Origin: Micromonospora cathayae
GTDB taxonomy: Bacteria; Actinomycetota; Actinomycetes; Mycobacteriales; Micromonosporaceae
DNA: 64,000 nt
NCBI RefSeq assembly: GCF_028993575.1
Contig: NZ_CP118615.1
Span: 5,237,001-5,301,000 of the forward strand
Reading direction: 5' to 3'
A model generated the notes under the pieces. The model did no database searches. It worked only from the letters and a program-made list of their open reading frames with translations, and was not told where the DNA came from. The translations under genes were made by a program, and so were the position numbers. Below are positions 38,263-51,900 of the stretch, one piece after another. Each line of letters starts with the position of its first letter. Within the stretch, counting starts at the first letter, position 1.

Positions 38263-41200
38263 TCAGCTCCCTTTCGTGATGAGCTCGTACACATCGTTTC
38301 GCAGTTCGGCCAGTTTCCCCGCGAGGATTCCGCCGATGACCGCGAGTGGTTCCGGTTCGGTCATTGCCAGGTGGGTGGTGTCGACGTCGTGGCAGTCCAG
38401 GGCGCCGCCGACGTGCGGCACCCAGCGGGTCGGGGAGAGCCCGCCCTCGGCCCCGCCCCGACGGGCGGAGAAGAACAGCAGGTCGCCGTGGAACACCCCG
38501 GGCCGGTGGGCGGCCATGATGTCGGCGTGGTTCACCGCGGCCAGGACCAGCGCGTGCACCTCGTCGGGGGTGAACGAGGCCAGCACCGGGTCGCGGTCGC
38601 GCAGCACCCGGGCCGCCGCCCGGGGGTCGTACCGGTCGAGCAGACCGTCGGGCAGGTCGTCGGCGCTGCCGTCGTCCGCCCCGAGCAGCATGGCCATCGT
38701 CTCCCGGTCGGTGCGGGGGCGGGCCGCCTCCGCCTCGGTCACCGGGTAGGCGTCCAGCATGGCCAGCAGCTCCACCCGCTCCCCGTCGGCCTGCAGCCGG
38801 GTCGCCATGGCGTGCGCCACCACCCCGCCGAACGACCAGCCGAGCAGCCGGTACGGCCCGTGCGGCTGGACCCGGCGGATCTCGGTCAGGTAGTCGGCGG
38901 CCAACTCCCCGACGCTGCCGGCCCGGTAGCCGGGGGTGGTCAGCGCCCGGGTCTGTAGGCCGTACACCGGCTGGTCGGGGCCGAGGTGCTGGGTGAGGCC
39001 GGCGTACGACCAGCTCATCCCGGCGCCCGGGTGGACGCAGAACAGCGGGCGACGGTCGCCCTCGACGCGCAGCGGCACCAGCACGCCCAGCGGGTCGTGG
39101 TCGGCCGCGCCGCCGTGCTCGCCGAGCAGGCCGGCGACGGTGGGACGTTGGAACAGGTCCCGTACCCCGAGGTCCAGGCCGCAGGTGGCGCGGATCCGGG
39201 CGACCAGCCGGGTGGCCAGCAGCGAGTGCCCGCCCAGGTCGAAGAAGCTGTCGTCCACACCGACCCGGTCCACCCCGAGCACCTCGGCGAACAGCGCGCA
39301 CATCACCTGCTCGGCGGGGGTACGCGGGCCGCGTCCGGCCGGGCCGGCCAGGGCCGGGGCGGGCAGCGCGCGGCGGTCCAGTTTGCCGTTGACGGTGACC
39401 GGCAGCGCGTCGAGCACCACCACCGCCGACGGGACCATGTAGCCGGGCAGCTGCCGGGCGGCGTCGGCCCGGACCGCCGCCTCGTCGACGGTCGCGCCGT
39501 CGGCCGGCACCAGGTACGCGACGAGGCGCTTGTCGCCGGGCCGGTCCTCGCGGACCACCACCGCGACCTGACCGACGCCCGGGTGCGCGCCGACCACCGC
39601 CTCGATCTCGACCGGTTCGATCCGGAAACCCCGGATCTTGACCTGCCCGTCGACCCGGCCGACGAACCGCAGCTCGCCCCGGCTGGTCCAGGCCACCAGG
39701 TCGCCGGTGCGGTACATCCGGCCGCCGGCCGGGTCGTACGGGTCGGCGACGAACCGTTCGGCGGTCAGCGCCGGGCGGCCCAGGTAGCCCCGGGCGACCT
39801 GGTCGCCAGCCAGGTACAACTCGCCGACGCCGCCGGGTGGCACCGGGTGCAGCCGGTCGTCGAGGACGTACGCGCGGGTGTTGTCCAGCACCGCGCCCAG
39901 GTGCACGCCGGTGAACTCCCGGTCGGTGGTGTCGAAGCGCTGGTGGTGCGAGGCGAAGGTGACCTCGGTGGGGCCGTAGGAGTGCACCAGCACGGTGTCC
40001 GGGCAGTGGTCGAGGACCCGCCGCACGGCGGCCGGGGAGGCCACGTCGCCGCCGGTCCACACCTCCTTGAGCCGGGCCAGGGTGTCCAGCCCCTCGTCGG
40101 CCATCACGTGGAACAGGCCCATGGTGAAGTAGGCGGCGGTGACGTCGTACCGGGCGATGGTGCGGGCGATCTCCCGCAGGTCGGCCCCCTCCCCCTCGGC
40201 GACCACCAGTTCGCCGCCGTGCAGCAGCGGCACCCAGATCTCGTAGGTGGAGGAGTCGAAGCCGTAGTTGGAGTGCACCAGCATCCGGCGGTGGTGGTCG
40301 GCGTTCCAGCACCGGTCGGCGACGAGTTCCCGCACGTTGCGGTGGGTGACGCCGACGCCCTTGGGGCGGCCGGTGGAGCCGGAGGTGAACATCACGTACA
40401 TCAGGGCCCGGTCGTCCAGCGGCAGGTCCGGGTCGTGGTCGCGGGCACCGGCCGGGCCGGCCGCCGGATCGTGGTCGTGGGCCCCGACCGGGTCGTGGGC
40501 GTCGCGGGCACCGGCCGGGCGGGCGGCCGGATCGGCGAAGCCGACGACCCGGGTCCCGTGCGCCCGCTCGGCCGGCACCGCGGGGTTCGCCGCCGTGTCG
40601 GCGTCGACCAGCAGGACGGTCGCACCCGCGTCCTGCATGATCATGCGAACCCGGGCCGGTGGCAGGGTGGTGCCCACCGGCACGTACGCCGCCCCGGCCC
40701 TGAGCACGGCGAGGGTCGCCACGATCAGGTCGGCGCCCCGGCCCATCAGCACCCCGACCGTCGACTGGGGACGGACCCCGGCGTCGATCAGCCGGTGGGC
40801 GAGCCGGTTGGCCCGCCGGTCCAGTTCGGCGTAGCTGAGCCGGACCGTGCCGTGGGTGACCGCGATCCGGTCCGGGGTACGCCGGGCCTGCTCCCGGAAC
40901 GCCTGGTGCACGGTGCCCCGGTGCGCCGGGACGGTGGTGTCGTTGTAGGCGACCAGCAGCCGGTGCCGTTCGTCGGCGGCGAGCAGGTCCACGTCGCCGA
41001 CCGGCCGGGTCGGGTCGGCGGCGACCGCGCCCAGCAGCCGGGCCAGCCGGTCGGTGAGCAGCGCGGCGGTGCCGGCGTCGAACAGGTCGGTGGCGTACTC
41101 CAGCGCGCCGCTGAGCCCGCCGGGCGCGCCGGTGGCGTCCTGGCGTTCCCGTACCGACAGGGTCAGGTCGAACTTGACCGTGCCCAGGTCGAAGGGGACC

Positions 41201-44200
41201 TCCGTGCCGGCGAACGGTCCGTCGGCGGCGTCCGCGTCGGCGGTGTTCTGCACCAGCAGCATGACCTGGATCAGCGGGTGGTACGCGGTGGACCGGGCCG
41301 GGTTCAGCTCCTCGACGAGCCGCTCGAACGGCAGGTCCTGGTGGTCGTAGGCGGCCAGGTCGGCGTCCCGGACCCGGCTCACCAGCTCGGCGAAGCTCGG
41401 GTTGCCGGCGACGTCGGTGCGCAGCACCAGGGTGTTGACGAAGAACCCGACCAGCTCGTCGAGCTGCTCGTCGCCCCGCCCGGCGACCACCGTGCCGACC
41501 GGGATGTCGGTGCCGGACCCGAGGCGGGACAGCAGCGCGGCGAACGCCGCCTGGAGCACCATGAACATGGTCGCGCCCCGCTCGCGGGCCAGGGCCGACA
41601 GCGCGGCGTGCACGTCGGCGTCCACGGTGAACGGCGCCACGTCGCCGCGCTGGCTGGCCACCGCCGGGCGGGGCCGGTCGGCGGGCAGGTCCAGCACCTG
41701 CGGCGCGCCGGCCAGCGCGGTCCGCCAGAAGTCGAGCTGCCGGGCGAGGACGCTGCGCGGGTCGCCGGCGTCGCCGAGCAGCCGGCGCTGCCAGAGCGTG
41801 TAGTCGACGTACTGCACCGGCAGCGTGCTCCAGGTCGGGGCGGTGCCGGCGGCGCGGGCGGTGTAGGCGGTGGTCAGGTCGCGCAGCAGCGGGGCCATCG
41901 ACCAGCCGTCGGCGGCGATGTGGTGCACCAGCACCACCAGCACCTGACCGCCGCCGGCCAGCCGGAACAGCCAGGCCCGCAGCGGGAGTTCCCCGGCCAG
42001 GTCGACCACGTGCCCGGCCGCCGCGGCGATGGCCGCGTCGAGGCGGTCGTCGGGCAGGTCCCGGACGGTCAGTTCCGGTCGCACCCCGGTCAGCACCACC
42101 TGGTACGGCTCGCCGTCGACCGCCCGGTAGACGGTGCGCAGCACCTGGTGCCGGTCGACCACGTCGGCCAGCGCGTCGGCGAGTACCGCCGGGTCCAGAT
42201 CACGGTCCAGCCGCAGGGCGACCGGGATGTTGTAGACGGCGCTGGGACCACCGAGTTCACCCAGGAACCACAGCCGGTGCTGGGCGTACGACAGCGGGGC
42301 CCGGTCGGTCGGCGGGGCCGGGGTCAGCACCGGTCGGCTGCCGTCGTCGGTGAGCTGCCCGATCCGGCGTTCCAGCCCGGCCGGGGTGGGGGTGGCGAAC
42401 AGGTCCCGGACGCCGACCTGCGCGCCCCACACCGCGCGGACCCGGTTGACGAGTTTGGCGGCGAGCAGGGAGTGCCCGCCCAGGTCGAAGAAGCTGTCGT
42501 CCACGCCGACCCGGTCCACCCCGAGGACCTCGGCGAACAGGTCGCACATGAGCTGTTCGGCGGGGGTGCGCGGGGCCCGGCCGGCGGTGGGCGCGGCGTA
42601 GGTCGGGGCGGGCAGCGCCGCCTTGTCGATCTTGCCGTTGGCGGTCAGCGGCAGCCGGTCGAGCAGCACGAACGCGGCCGGCACCAGGTGCGCGGGCAGC
42701 GCCGCGGCGGCGTCGGCGCGGACCTCGGCCACGTCGACGTCGGCGTCCTGCTCCGGGGTCAGGTACGCCACCAGCCGCCGGTCGCCGGGGCGGTCCTCGC
42801 GGACCACCACGGCGACCCGGCCGACGCCCGGGTGCCGGGCCAGCGCCGCGGCCACCTCGCCGGGCTCGATCCGGAAACCACGGATCTTCACCTGGTCGTC
42901 GGCCCGGCCGAGGATCTCCACGGCGCCGGCCGGGGTCCAGCGGGCCAGGTCGCCGGTGCGGTACATCCGGGCGCCGGGCGGGCCGAACGGGTCGGCGACG
43001 AACGCGGCGGCGGTGATCCCGGCGCGGTGCAGGTACCCGTCGGCCAGGCCGGTGCCGGCGACGTACAGCTCCCCGGTGACCCCGACCGGGACGGGCCGCA
43101 GCCGGTCGTCGAGGACGTAGCAGCGGCGGTTGCCCAGCGGCGCGCCGACCGGGACCGGGGCGGCCTGCGGGGCGGTGTCCACCGGGTGGCAGTTGGTGAA
43201 GATCATGCTCTCCACCGGGCCGTACCCGTGCACGATGCGCAGGTGACCGAAGCGACGGCGGGCCCGCGCGAGGTGCTCGACCGAGGGCGGCTCACCGCCG
43301 GTGATCACCTCGCAGACCGCGCCGAGGGTGTCCGGGTACTCGTCGAGCATCAGGTTGAACAGGCCGGCCGACAGCCACAGGGTGGTCACGTCGTGCGCGG
43401 GCACCAGGTCGGCGATCCGGGCCGGTTCGGGGCGCTGGCCGGGCTGGAGCACCACGGTCCCGCCGTGCAGCAGCGCGCCCCAGAACTCCAGCGCGAACGC
43501 GTCCCAGGACACCGGCGCGCACTGCAACCACACCTGGTCCGGTCCGAAGTCGACGAAGTGCTGCCCGGTGAGGGTGCCGACGATGGCCCGGTGCGGGTGC
43601 AGCGCGCCCTTGGGGCGGCCGGTGGAGCCGGAGGTGAACATCACGCAGGCCGGGTCGCCGGGGTCGCCGGGCAGGTCCAGCGGGGTGCCGGGCAGCGCGT
43701 CCAGGTCGGCGGCGAGCACGTCGACCAGGACGGTCCGGTCGGGGCGGGCGGCACCGGTCCGGTCGACCAGGGTGGTGTCGGTGACCAGGGTGGTGACCGA
43801 GGCGTCCGGGATCAGGTCGGCCAGTCGGGCGTCCGGGAACTCCGGGTCGAGCAGGGCGTACGCGGCACCGGCCTGGAGCGCGGCGAGGATGGCGACGGCC
43901 ATGGTGGGGCCCCGCTCCAGCAGCACCCCGACGGTGTCGCCGCGGCGCACCCCGGCGGCCGCCAGGTACCGGGCCAGCCGGTTGGCCGCCGCGTCGAACT
44001 CGCCGTACGTCAGGGACCGGCCGTCGAAGACCAGCGCGACCCGGTCCGGGTGGTCGACGGCGTGCCGCCGCACGATGTCGGTGATCCGCAGGTCCGGGGC
44101 GGGGCGGGTGGTGTCGTTGAAGGTGTCCAGCAGTTCGTGGCGCTGGTCGGCGGTGAGCAGGTCCACGTCGCCGACCGGCCGGGTCGGGTCGGTGGTGACC

Positions 44201-47200
44201 GTGGCGACCAGCCGGGCCAGCATCCCGGCGAGCCCGGTGACGGTCGCCGGGTCGAACAGGTCGGTGGCGTACTCGACCGCCCCGGCGATGCCGGCGGGCA
44301 TCCCGGCCGGGTCGTGGTACTCCCGTACCGCCAGGGTGAGGTCGAACTTGGCGATGCCGGCCCGGAACGTCACCTCCTCGCCGGCGAGCGGGCCGTCGTC
44401 GGTGTCCGGGTCGCCGCCGTCGGCGTTCTGGAGCACCAGCAGCACCTGTACGAGCGGGTGGTACGCGGTGGACCGGGTCGGGTTGAGTTCCTCGACGAGC
44501 CGGTCGAACGGCAGGTCCTGGTGGTCGTAGGCGGCCAGGTCGGCGTCCCGGACCCGGGTGAGCAGCTCGGCGAAGCTGGGGTCGCCGGAGACGTCGGTGC
44601 GCAGCACCAGGGTGTTGACGAAGAACCCGACCAGGTCGTCGAGGGCCTCGTCGGAGCGGCCGGCCAGCACGGTGCCGACCGGGATGTCGGTGCCCGCGCC
44701 GAGCCGGGACAGCAGCGCGGCCAGGGCCGCCTGGAGCACCATGAACACGGTCGCGCCGTGGGCCTGGGCGACCCGGGTCACGGCGGCGTGGGTGGCCGGG
44801 TCGAGGCGGAACGGCACCACGTCACCGGCCTGGCTGGCGACCGCCGGCCGGGGCCGGTCGGTGGGCAGCTCCAGCACCTGCGGCGCGCCGGCCAGCGCGG
44901 TACGCCAGTGGTCGAGCTGCCGGGCGAGCAGGCTGGTCGGGTCGTCGGCCGCCCCGAACAGGTCCTGCTGCCACAGCGTGTAGTCGGCGTACTGCACCGG
45001 CAGCGGCTCCCAGTCGGGGGCGGTGCCGGCGGCACGGGCGGCGTACGCGGCGGCCAGGTCGCGCAGCAGCGGGCCGGTGGACCAGCCGTCGGAGGCGATG
45101 TGGTGGGCGAGGACCACCAGCACCTGGCTGCCGTCGTCGACACGCAGCAGGGTGACCCGCAGCGGCAGCTCCGCCGCCAGGTCGAAGACGTGTCCGGCGG
45201 CGGCGTCGACCGCGCCGGCCAGGTCGGCGGCGGGCAGGTCACGGACGGTCAGCACCGGGCGGGCCCCGTCGAGGATCTCCTGGTACGGCTCGCCGTCGAC
45301 GGCCCGGTAGACGGTACGCAGCACCTCGTGCCGGTCCACCAGGTCGGCCAGCGCGGCGGCCAGCAGGTCCGGGTCGACCGGCCGGCGCAGCCGCAGCGCG
45401 ACGGGCAGGTTGTAGACGGCGCTGGGGCCGTTGAGTTCGGTGAGGAACCACAGTCGACGCTGCGCGTAGGACAGCGGGATCCGGTCGGCGGGGGCGGCCG
45501 GGGCCAGGGCGGGCCGGGCGGCGGTGGCGAGATCACCGATCCGCCGGTCCAGGGCGGCCGGGGTGGGGGCCAGGAACAGGTCCCGGATGCCGACCTCGGT
45601 GTCCAGGACCGCCCGGATCCGGTTGACCAGCCGGACGGCGAGCATGGAGTGCCCGCCGAGGGCGAAGAAGTCGTCGCCGGCGGCCACCGTCGGCACGGCG
45701 AGCACCTCGGCGAAGAGGTTGCGCAGGATCTCGGTACGCGGGGAGCCACCGCCCCGCCCGGCGGCCGGCGCGACCGGGACGGTCCGGGTGCGGCTGGTGG
45801 CACGCCGCCGGTTCAGGTCGGCGCGTTCGGCGTCGGTGAGCACGTCGAGGGCGCCGACCGGGGTGTCCGGGTCGGCGGCGGCGGCCCGCAGCAGCCGCAG
45901 GTACGCGTCGAGCAGCAGCTCGGCGGTGGCCGGGTCGAACAGGTCGTCGGCGTACTGGAGCCAGATCTCCACGTCGCCGTCGCCGGCCGCGACGACGGAG
46001 ACGCTGAGGTCGAACTTGGCGGTGTCCAGGCCGGCGGGGACGATCCGCCCGTCCAGGCCGAACAGACGCAGCTCGTCGTCGGGTACGGCGGTGTCGACGG
46101 TGAGCATGACCTGGAAGAACGGGTGGTGGCCGAGGGACCGGGCCGGATTCAGCCGCTCCACCACCAGGTCGAACGGAATCTCCTCGTGGGCGTACGCGGC
46201 CAGGTCGGCGTCCCGGACCCGGTCGACCAGCTCGACGAAGGCCGGGTCACCGGACAGGTCGGTGCGCAGCACCACCGTGTTGACGAAGAACCCGACCAGG
46301 TCGTGCAGGGCCTCGTCGGGCCTTCCGGCGACCGGGGTGCCGACGGTCACGTCGGTGCCGACGCCGAGGTGGCCGAGGGTGGCGGCGAGGCCGGCGTGGA
46401 ACAGCATGAACGGGCTGGCCTGGCCGGCGTCGCCGAGTCGGCGCAGCCGGCGGTGGGTGTCGGCGTCGAGGACGGCCCGGACGGAGTGGCCCCGGTGGCT
46501 GGGTTCGACCGGTCGGGGCCGGTCCAGCGGCAGGTCGGCCACGGCCGGCGCGCCGGCCAGGGTGTCCCGCCACCAGTCGAGCTGCCGGGCGAGCCGGCTG
46601 GCCGGGTCGGTGTCGTCGCCGAGGAGTTCGCGCTGCCAGAGGGTGTAGTCGGCGTACTGCACCGGCAGCGGCTCCCAGTCGGGGGCGGCCCCGGCCAGCC
46701 GGGCGTCGTACGCGGTGGCGAGGTCCCGCAGCAGCGGGGCCATCGACCAGCCGTCGGTGGCGACGTGGTGCAGCAGCAGCACCAGCACCGACCGGTGCTC
46801 CCCGGTGACGAACAGGCCCACCCGCAGCGGCACCTGGCCGGCGATGTCGAAGGTGCCAGCGGTGAACGCGGCGACCAGGGCGTCCACCTGCTCCGACGGG
46901 CAGTCCCGCACGGTGAGCCGGTCCCCGGCGTCGTCGAGGACCCGCTGCACCGGCTCGCCGTCCACGGACGGGTAGACGGTGCGCAGCACCTCGTGCCGGT
47001 CCACCAGGTCGGTGACGGCGGCGGCCAGCGCGGCCCGGTCCGGTACGCCGGCCAGGTCCAGCACCACCGGCACGTTGTAGGTGGCCGAGGGGCCTTCGAG
47101 GCGGTTGAGGAACCACAGCCGGCGCTGCGCGTAGGACAGCGGGACGAGTTCGGTGTCCGGGTCGGGCCGCCAGTCGGTCGGCTCCGGCGCGGGGGTCGCG

Positions 47201-48762
47201 GTGCCGCGCGGGTTCATGGCGCGCAGCAGCGACCGGTCGATCTTGCCGGTGCTGCTGCGGGGCAGCGCGCCGACCGGGGTGACCACCCCGGGCACGGCCG
47301 GGGCGGGCAGCCGTTCCGCCAGGTACGCCCGCGCCTGCTCGGCGGTGACCGCGCCGACGACGTACCCGACCAGCCGCTTGACGCCGTCGCCGAGGTCCTG
47401 GGCGACGATCGCGGCCTCCCGGACGTCGGGGTGGCCGAGCAGCACCGACTCGACGGCCGCCGGGTCGATCCGGTGCCCGTTGATCTTGACTTCGTCGTCG
47501 ACCCGCCCGAGGTAGCCGAGCTGCCCGTCCGGGCGGACCCGGACCAGGTCACCGGTGCGGTAGGCGGGCGCGCCGTCCAGGGTGGTGAACCGGCGGCCGG
47601 TCAGCTCGGGCCGGCCCAGGTACCCGTCGGCGAGACCGCCGCCGAGCAGCCACAGCTCACCGTCGACCACGGCGGCCCGGACGCCGGGCAGCGGCGACCC
47701 GATCGGCACCTCGGCACCGTCGTGGTCGGACAGGTCGGCCACCGTGGCGACCACCGTCGCCTCGGTCGGGCCGTACGTGTTGAACAGCCGGACCCGGTCG
47801 CCGACCGTCTGCCGCCAGCGGGCCACCCGCTCGGGCAGCGCCGCCTCGCCACCGATGATCACGGTACGCAGGGTGGCCGGCAGCTCGACCGTCCCGGTGG
47901 AGAGCGCGTACGCCAGCTCGTGCCAGTACGCGGTGGGCAGGTCCAGCACGGTGATGCCGTGTTCGGCGCAGCCGGCCAGCAGGCCCGGCACGTCGAGCAT
48001 GTCGTCGCCGCGCAGCACCAGGGTGCCGCCGGCGCACAGGGTCACGAAGATCTCCTCGACGCTGGCGTCGAAGTGCAGCGGGGCGAACTGGAGCACCCGG
48101 TCGTCGGCGGTGACCCGGTAGGTGCCGGTGGCCCCGGCGACGAAGTGCGCCAGGGCGGCCCGCCCGACCAGGACCCCGTTCGGGGTGCCGGTGGAGCCGG
48201 AGGTGTAGATGACGTACCCGGTGTGCGGCGGGACGGTCGCCCCGGTGAGCACCACCTCGCCGCATGCGGTGACCTCGGCCAGGCTGGGCGGGGCGGTGCC
48301 GGCGCAGGCGTCGGCGAGGATCGCCTCGTTGCGGGCGGCCGGGGTGGCCGGGTCCAGCGGCAGGTACGCCGCGCCGGTGCGCAGCACCGCCAGGATCGCC
48401 ACGATGGCGTCCACCCCGCGCCGCCTGCAGACGGTGACCAGTCGGCCGGGGGCCGCGCCGTCGGCGCGCAGCCGGTCGGCCAGCCGGTCCACCGCGGCGT
48501 CCAGCTCGGCGTAGCTGAGCCGGGTCGGGCCGGCGACCAGCGCCGGGCGGTCCGGGCCGGCGGCGACCCGCGCGGCGAACGCCTCGGTCACCGGGACCAC
48601 CGGGCCGGTCAGCGGTACGCCGTCGAGAACGACGCTGGGCTGCGGCGCACCCTCCAGAACGGCGTCGGGCGGTGTCGCACCGTCGGAAACGGCGTCGGGC
48701 CTGGGGGCGTCCCGGTCCGACCCGGGGTCGACCGCTGGCCCGGCGTGGTCGATCGAAGGCAT
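38263..48762 (-). CDS. NRPS-3: A-C-T-C-A-T-C-A-T-TE
   Basis: 3499 residues; ATG 48762 follows GGAGGA. Domains (approximate residues): A1 40-530 with [19 protein letters not shown] and STGKID; C1 537-985 (HHVATDG); T1 near 1036 (LGGHSML); C2 1094-1540 (HHIASDG); A2 1550-2040 ([11 protein letters not shown]); T2 near 2097; C3 2157-2595 (HHIAADG); A3 2604-3110; T3 near 3177; TE 3215-3490 with GWSFGG near 3307. A1 is followed directly by C1 with no carrier, and C1-T1 has no A domain between, so A1 must load T1 or another carrier out of order. Codes read by eye: A1 D-A-E-L-I-G-T-V-V; A2 D-A-L-W-I-G-G-I-F (Val-like); A3 D-S-Y-Y-W-G-S-F-A (no match known to me). The terminal TE marks it as the last NRPS. 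No epimerase domain. Confidence 0.95.
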   Translation of the reverse strand: MPSIDHAGPAVDPGSDRDAPRPDAVSDGATPPDAVLEGAPQPSVVLDGVPLTGPVVPVTEAFAARVAAGPDRPALVAGPTRLSYAELDAAVDRLADRLRADGAAPGRLVTVCRRRGVDAIVAILAVLRTGAAYLPLDPATPAARNEAILADACAGTAPPSLAEVTACGEVVLTGATVPPHTGYVIYTSGSTGTPNGVLVGRAALAHFVAGATGTYRVTADDRVLQFAPLHFDASVEEIFVTLCAGGTLVLRGDDMLDVPGLLAGCAEHGITVLDLPTAYWHELAYALSTGTVELPATLRTVIIGGEAALPERVARWRQTVGDRVRLFNTYGPTEATVVATVADLSDHDGAEVPIGSPLPGVRAAVVDGELWLLGGGLADGYLGRPELTGRRFTTLDGAPAYRTGDLVRVRPDGQLGYLGRVDDEVKINGHRIDPAAVESVLLGHPDVREAAIVAQDLGDGVKRLVGYVVGAVTAEQARAYLAERLPAPAVPGVVTPVGALPRSSTGKIDRSLLRAMNPRGTATPAPEPTDWRPDPDTELVPLSYAQRRLWFLNRLEGPSATYNVPVVLDLAGVPDRAALAAAVTDLVDRHEVLRTVYPSVDGEPVQRVLDDAGDRLTVRDCPSEQVDALVAAFTAGTFDIAGQVPLRVGLFVTGEHRSVLVLLLHHVATDGWSMAPLLRDLATAYDARLAGAAPDWEPLPVQYADYTLWQRELLGDDTDPASRLARQLDWWRDTLAGAPAVADLPLDRPRPVEPSHRGHSVRAVLDADTHRRLRRLGDAGQASPFMLFHAGLAATLGHLGVGTDVTVGTPVAGRPDEALHDLVGFFVNTVVLRTDLSGDPAFVELVDRVRDADLAAYAHEEIPFDLVVERLNPARSLGHHPFFQVMLTVDTAVPDDELRLFGLDGRIVPAGLDTAKFDLSVSVVAAGDGDVEIWLQYADDLFDPATAELLLDAYLRLLRAAAADPDTPVGALDVLTDAERADLNRRRATSRTRTVPVAPAAGRGGGSPRTEILRNLFAEVLAVPTVAAGDDFFALGGHSMLAVRLVNRIRAVLDTEVGIRDLFLAPTPAALDRRIGDLATAARPALAPAAPADRIPLSYAQRRLWFLTELNGPSAVYNLPVALRLRRPVDPDLLAAALADLVDRHEVLRTVYRAVDGEPYQEILDGARPVLTVRDLPAADLAGAVDAAAGHVFDLAAELPLRVTLLRVDDGSQVLVVLAHHIASDGWSTGPLLRDLAAAYAARAAGTAPDWEPLPVQYADYTLWQQDLFGAADDPTSLLARQLDHWRTALAGAPQVLELPTDRPRPAVASQAGDVVPFRLDPATHAAVTRVAQAHGATVFMVLQAALAALLSRLGAGTDIPVGTVLAGRSDEALDDLVGFFVNTLVLRTDVSGDPSFAELLTRVRDADLAAYDHQDLPFDRLVEELNPTRSTAYHPLVQVLLVLQNADGGDPDTDDGPLAGEEVTFRAGIAKFDLTLAVREYHDPAGMPAGIAGAVEYATDLFDPATVTGLAGMLARLVATVTTDPTRPVGDVDLLTADQRHELLDTFNDTTRPAPDLRITDIVRRHAVDHPDRVALVFDGRSLTYGEFDAAANRLARYLAAAGVRRGDTVGVLLERGPTMAVAILAALQAGAAYALLDPEFPDARLADLIPDASVTTLVTDTTLVDRTGAARPDRTVLVDVLAADLDALPGTPLDLPGDPGDPACVMFTSGSTGRPKGALHPHRAIVGTLTGQHFVDFGPDQVWLQCAPVSWDAFALEFWGALLHGGTVVLQPGQRPEPARIADLVPAHDVTTLWLSAGLFNLMLDEYPDTLGAVCEVITGGEPPSVEHLARARRRFGHLRIVHGYGPVESMIFTNCHPVDTAPQAAPVPVGAPLGNRRCYVLDDRLRPVPVGVTGELYVAGTGLADGYLHRAGITAAAFVADPFGPPGARMYRTGDLARWTPAGAVEILGRADDQVKIRGFRIEPGEVAAALARHPGVGRVAVVVREDRPGDRRLVAYLTPEQDADVDVAEVRADAAAALPAHLVPAAFVLLDRLPLTANGKIDKAALPAPTYAAPTAGRAPRTPAEQLMCDLFAEVLGVDRVGVDDSFFDLGGHSLLAAKLVNRVRAVWGAQVGVRDLFATPTPAGLERRIGQLTDDGSRPVLTPAPPTDRAPLSYAQHRLWFLGELGGPSAVYNIPVALRLDRDLDPAVLADALADVVDRHQVLRTVYRAVDGEPYQVVLTGVRPELTVRDLPDDRLDAAIAAAAGHVVDLAGELPLRAWLFRLAGGGQVLVVLVHHIAADGWSMAPLLRDLTTAYTARAAGTAPTWSTLPVQYVDYTLWQRRLLGDAGDPRSVLARQLDFWRTALAGAPQVLDLPADRPRPAVASQRGDVAPFTVDADVHAALSALARERGATMFMVLQAAFAALLSRLGSGTDIPVGTVVAGRGDEQLDELVGFFVNTLVLRTDVAGNPSFAELVSRVRDADLAAYDHQDLPFERLVEELNPARSTAYHPLIQVMLLVQNTADADAADGPFAGTEVPFDLGTVKFDLTLSVRERQDATGAPGGLSGALEYATDLFDAGTAALLTDRLARLLGAVAADPTRPVGDVDLLAADERHRLLVAYNDTTVPAHRGTVHQAFREQARRTPDRIAVTHGTVRLSYAELDRRANRLAHRLIDAGVRPQSTVGVLMGRGADLIVATLAVLRAGAAYVPVGTTLPPARVRMIMQDAGATVLLVDADTAANPAVPAERAHGTRVVGFADPAARPAGARDAHDPVGAHDHDPAAGPAGARDHDPDLPLDDRALMYVMFTSGSTGRPKGVGVTHRNVRELVADRCWNADHHRRMLVHSNYGFDSSTYEIWVPLLHGGELVVAEGEGADLREIARTIARYDVTAAYFTMGLFHVMADEGLDTLARLKEVWTGGDVASPAAVRRVLDHCPDTVLVHSYGPTEVTFASHHQRFDTTDREFTGVHLGAVLDNTRAYVLDDRLHPVPPGGVGELYLAGDQVARGYLGRPALTAERFVADPYDPAGGRMYRTGDLVAWTSRGELRFVGRVDGQVKIRGFRIEPVEIEAVVGAHPGVGQVAVVVREDRPGDKRLVAYLVPADGATVDEAAVRADAARQLPGYMVPSAVVVLDALPVTVNGKLDRRALPAPALAGPAGRGPRTPAEQVMCALFAEVLGVDRVGVDDSFFDLGGHSLLATRLVARIRATCGLDLGVRDLFQRPTVAGLLGEHGGAADHDPLGVLVPLRVEGDRRPLFCVHPGAGMSWSYAGLTQHLGPDQPVYGLQTRALTTPGYRAGSVGELAADYLTEIRRVQPHGPYRLLGWSFGGVVAHAMATRLQADGERVELLAMLDAYPVTEAEAARPRTDRETMAMLLGADDGSADDLPDGLLDRYDPRAAARVLRDRDPVLASFTPDEVHALVLAAVNHADIMAAHRPGVFHGDLLFFSARRGGAEGGLSPTRWVPHVGGALDCHDVDTTHLAMTEPEPLAVIGGILAGKLAELRNDVYELITKGS

Positions 48763-48906
48763 CGAACTTCCTCCTGCGGGGTCGGATGGGGGCGCGGGTG
48801 CCGCGCCGTGTCGCGGGCGCGGGACGCGGATCGGTCGGCGGCGGGCGGCCGGTGCGGCCGACCCGGGGCCGGTGGAAGTCGGTGACGGCTCGCCGGAACG
48901 AGGAAG

Positions 48907-48952
48907 CCCCGGTGGCGCGTTGACCATGAGGCTAGTCAGCGCGCCACCGGGG
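48907..48952 (-). other. Large stem-loop between NRPS-2 and NRPS-3 genes
   Basis: An 18-bp stem with one G-T pair (48907-48924 with 48935-48952; outer part CCCCGGTGGCGCG) and a 10-nt loop, 46 bp after the NRPS-2 stop within a 236-bp gap. It may terminate part of the transcripts or mark the start of a separate NRPS-3/MbtH unit. Confidence 0.65.
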
Positions 48953-48998
48953 CAGCGGCAGTCCGCGAGGCAGGATGGCACCCGCCCGGCGGCGGGTT

Positions 48999-51900
48999 CT
49001 ACCGGGTACCGGAGCCGGCGCGGGACCGCCGGCGCAGGGTGGGCCGGGCCGGCGCGGCGGCCTCGGTGACCGTGGCGGCGAGACGTTCGGCGAGCGCGGC
49101 CACGGTGGGCGCCTGGAACACGTCCCGGATGGTGATCTCCACGGACAGGGCGGCGCGGATCCGGTTGACCAGGCGGACCGCGAGCAGCGAGTGCCCACCG
49201 ACCCGGAAGAAGTTGTCGTCCACACCGACCGGTCGCCCGTCGAGCACCTCGGAGAACAGGTCCCGCAGCAGCGACTCGCGCGGGTCCCGGCGGCAGGCCC
49301 GGGCGGCGGCCTCCGCCGGGTCGGGCAGGGCGGCCGGGTCGAGCCGGCCGTCCGGGTCCAACGGCAGCGTGGGCAGGGCCACCACCTCGGTCGGCACCAG
49401 GTGCTCGGGCAGGCGCTGGGTGACGTGCCGGCGCAGCTCGGCGGCGTCCACCGTGGCCCCGGCCGGCACCACGTACGCCAGCAGGTCGTCACCCCGGACG
49501 ACCACGGTGGCCCGGCGGACCGCCGGGTGCCCGGTCAGGGTCGCGGCGACCAGGACCGGGTCGACCGGCAGGCCCCGCACGGTGACCGTGGGCGGGTGCA
49601 GCCGCAGGGTGCCGTCGGCGGCCCGGCTCGCCCGGTCGCCGGTGGGCACCATCCGGCCGCCGGCCGGGTCGCACGGGTCGGGCCGGAAGGTGGCGGCGGT
49701 GGCCCCGGGCCGGTTCGGGTACCCGTCGGCCAGGCCGGGGCCGCACAGGTACAGCTCGCCCGGCACACCGACCGGTACCGGCCGCAGCCGCCCGTCGAGG
49801 ACGTGGCAGTGCCGCCCGTCGACGGCCAGCGGCACGACCGTTCCGGCCGGCGGGGTGTCGACCGGTCGGGCGAGCGCCCACGGTCCGCTCTCGACGCCGC
49901 CGTGGGTGGCGACCAGCCGCAGCTGCGGGTACCGGTGGCGGGCGCGGGCCAGGTGGGCGGCCGAGCCGGGGTCGCCGTCGGTGACCACCTGGCGCAGCCG
50001 GACCAGGGTGGTGGGGTGGTCGTCGACCAGCACGGCGAACAGCCCGGCCGGTACGCAGAGGGTGGTGACCCGGTGCGCGGTGACCAGCTCGGCCAGCCGG
50101 TCCGGGTCCGGTCCGGTGGACGCCGGCAGCACGCAGGTGGCGCCGCCGGTCAGCGCGGTCCACAGGGCGACGGTGAACCGGTCGGTGCCGGGCCGGGCCC
50201 AGGGCAGCCAGACCTGCCCGGCCGGGCTGTCGACCCGGTCGGCGGCGGTCCGTAGCGCCCGGTGCGACCAGGTGACCGCCCGGGGCGTCCGGGTGCCGGC
50301 GGTGACCAGCACGACGGCCGGGTCACCGGACCCACCGGCGGCGGGCGGCGCGGTGCCGGGCCGGTCCCGCCACCGGTCGGCGTCGAGCAGCACGGTCCGG
50401 CCCGCGGGCAGCCCGGCCAGCCGGCCGGCCTGCCCGGTGGTGGTGAGCAGCGCGGCCAGGGTGACGGTGGCGGCGTGCGCGGCGAGGGCCCCGTCGGCCA
50501 GGTCCGGGTCGAGCGGCAGGTACGCCGCACCGACGCGGAGCGCGGCGAGCGCCGCGACCGGCAGGGCCACACCGGGTGCCAGCAGTACGCCGACGGTGTC
50601 GCCCCGGCGGACGCCGAGCGCGGTGAGGTGCCGGGCCAGCCGGTTGGCGTCGGCGTCCAGGTCGGCGTACCGGATCCGGTGCGTGCCGTCGACCAGGGCG
50701 ACCGCGTCCGGGGCGGCGGCGGCGTGCGCGGCGATCCGGTCGGTGACCGTGCCGGTGGGTGCCGGCGGCTGGTGGCGTCCCCGGAACCGGTGGTGTTCGT
50801 CGGTGGTGAGCAGGTCCAGATCGGTGACCGGGGTGTCCGGGTCGGCGGTGGCGGCGCGCAGCAGCCGGCCGAGCCGGTCGGCGAGCCGGGTGGCGGTGTC
50901 GGCGTCGAACAGGTCGGTGGCGTACTCGAGGACGCCCCGGATGCCGCGCGGGGTGGCACCGTCGTGGTCCTCGCGGACGGCCAGGGTCAGGTCGAACTTG
51001 GCGGTGCCAGTGTCGAACGGCACGTCGGTGCCGGCCAGGGCCGAGTCGACGGGCTGCGGCGCGCCGGTGTTCTGGAGCACCAGGGTGACCTGGACGAGCG
51101 GGTGGTGGGCGGTGGACCGGGCCGGTTCGAGGGCCTCCACGAGCCGTTCGAACGGCAGGTCCTGGTGGTCGTACGCGGCCAGGTCGGTGTCCCGGACCCG
51201 GGCGACCAGTTCGGCGAAGCTGGGGTCGCCGGACACGTCGGTACGCAGCACCAGCGTGTTGACGAAGAACCCGACGACCTCGTCGAGGGCCTCGTCGGTG
51301 CGGCCGGCGACCACGGTGCCGATCGGGATGTCGGTGCCCGCGCCGGAGCGGGACAGCAGCGCCGCGAACGCCGCCTGGAGCACCATGAACACGGTCGCGC
51401 CGGTGTCCCGGGCGACCCGCAGCACCGCGGCGTGGGTGCGGGCGTCCAGGGTGAACGGCACCACGTCGCCCCGGTGGCTGGACACGGCCGGGCGGGGCCG
51501 GTCGGTGGGCAGGTCGAGGACCTGCGGGATGCCGTCGAGGGCGGACCGCCAGTGGGTGAGCTGCCGGCCGAGCAGGCTGTCCGGGTCGTCGGCGGTGCCG
51601 AAGCCGTGCCGCTGCCAGAGCGTGTAGTCGGCGTACTGGACGGGCAACGGCGTCCAGGTCGGGGCGGTGCCGGCGGTCCGGGCGGCGTACGCGGTCGCCA
51701 GGTCGCGCAGCAGCGGGCCGGTGGACCAGCCGTCGGAGGCGATGTGGTGCACCACGACCACGAGGAGCTGGCTGCCGTCGTCCACCCGGACCAGCCACAC
51801 CCGCACCGGCAGGTCCGCGCCGAGGTCGAACACGTGCCCGGTGGTGGTGTCGATCACCCGGGGCAGGTCGGCGGCGGTGGTGTCCAGGACGGTCACCTCG

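Noticed and set aside
38986..48885. A 3299-codon open frame on the plus strand
   Set aside because: It lies wholly antisense to the NRPS-3 gene and translates to low-complexity Val/Gly/Arg/His-rich sequence; long shadow frames are expected in GC-rich coding DNA.
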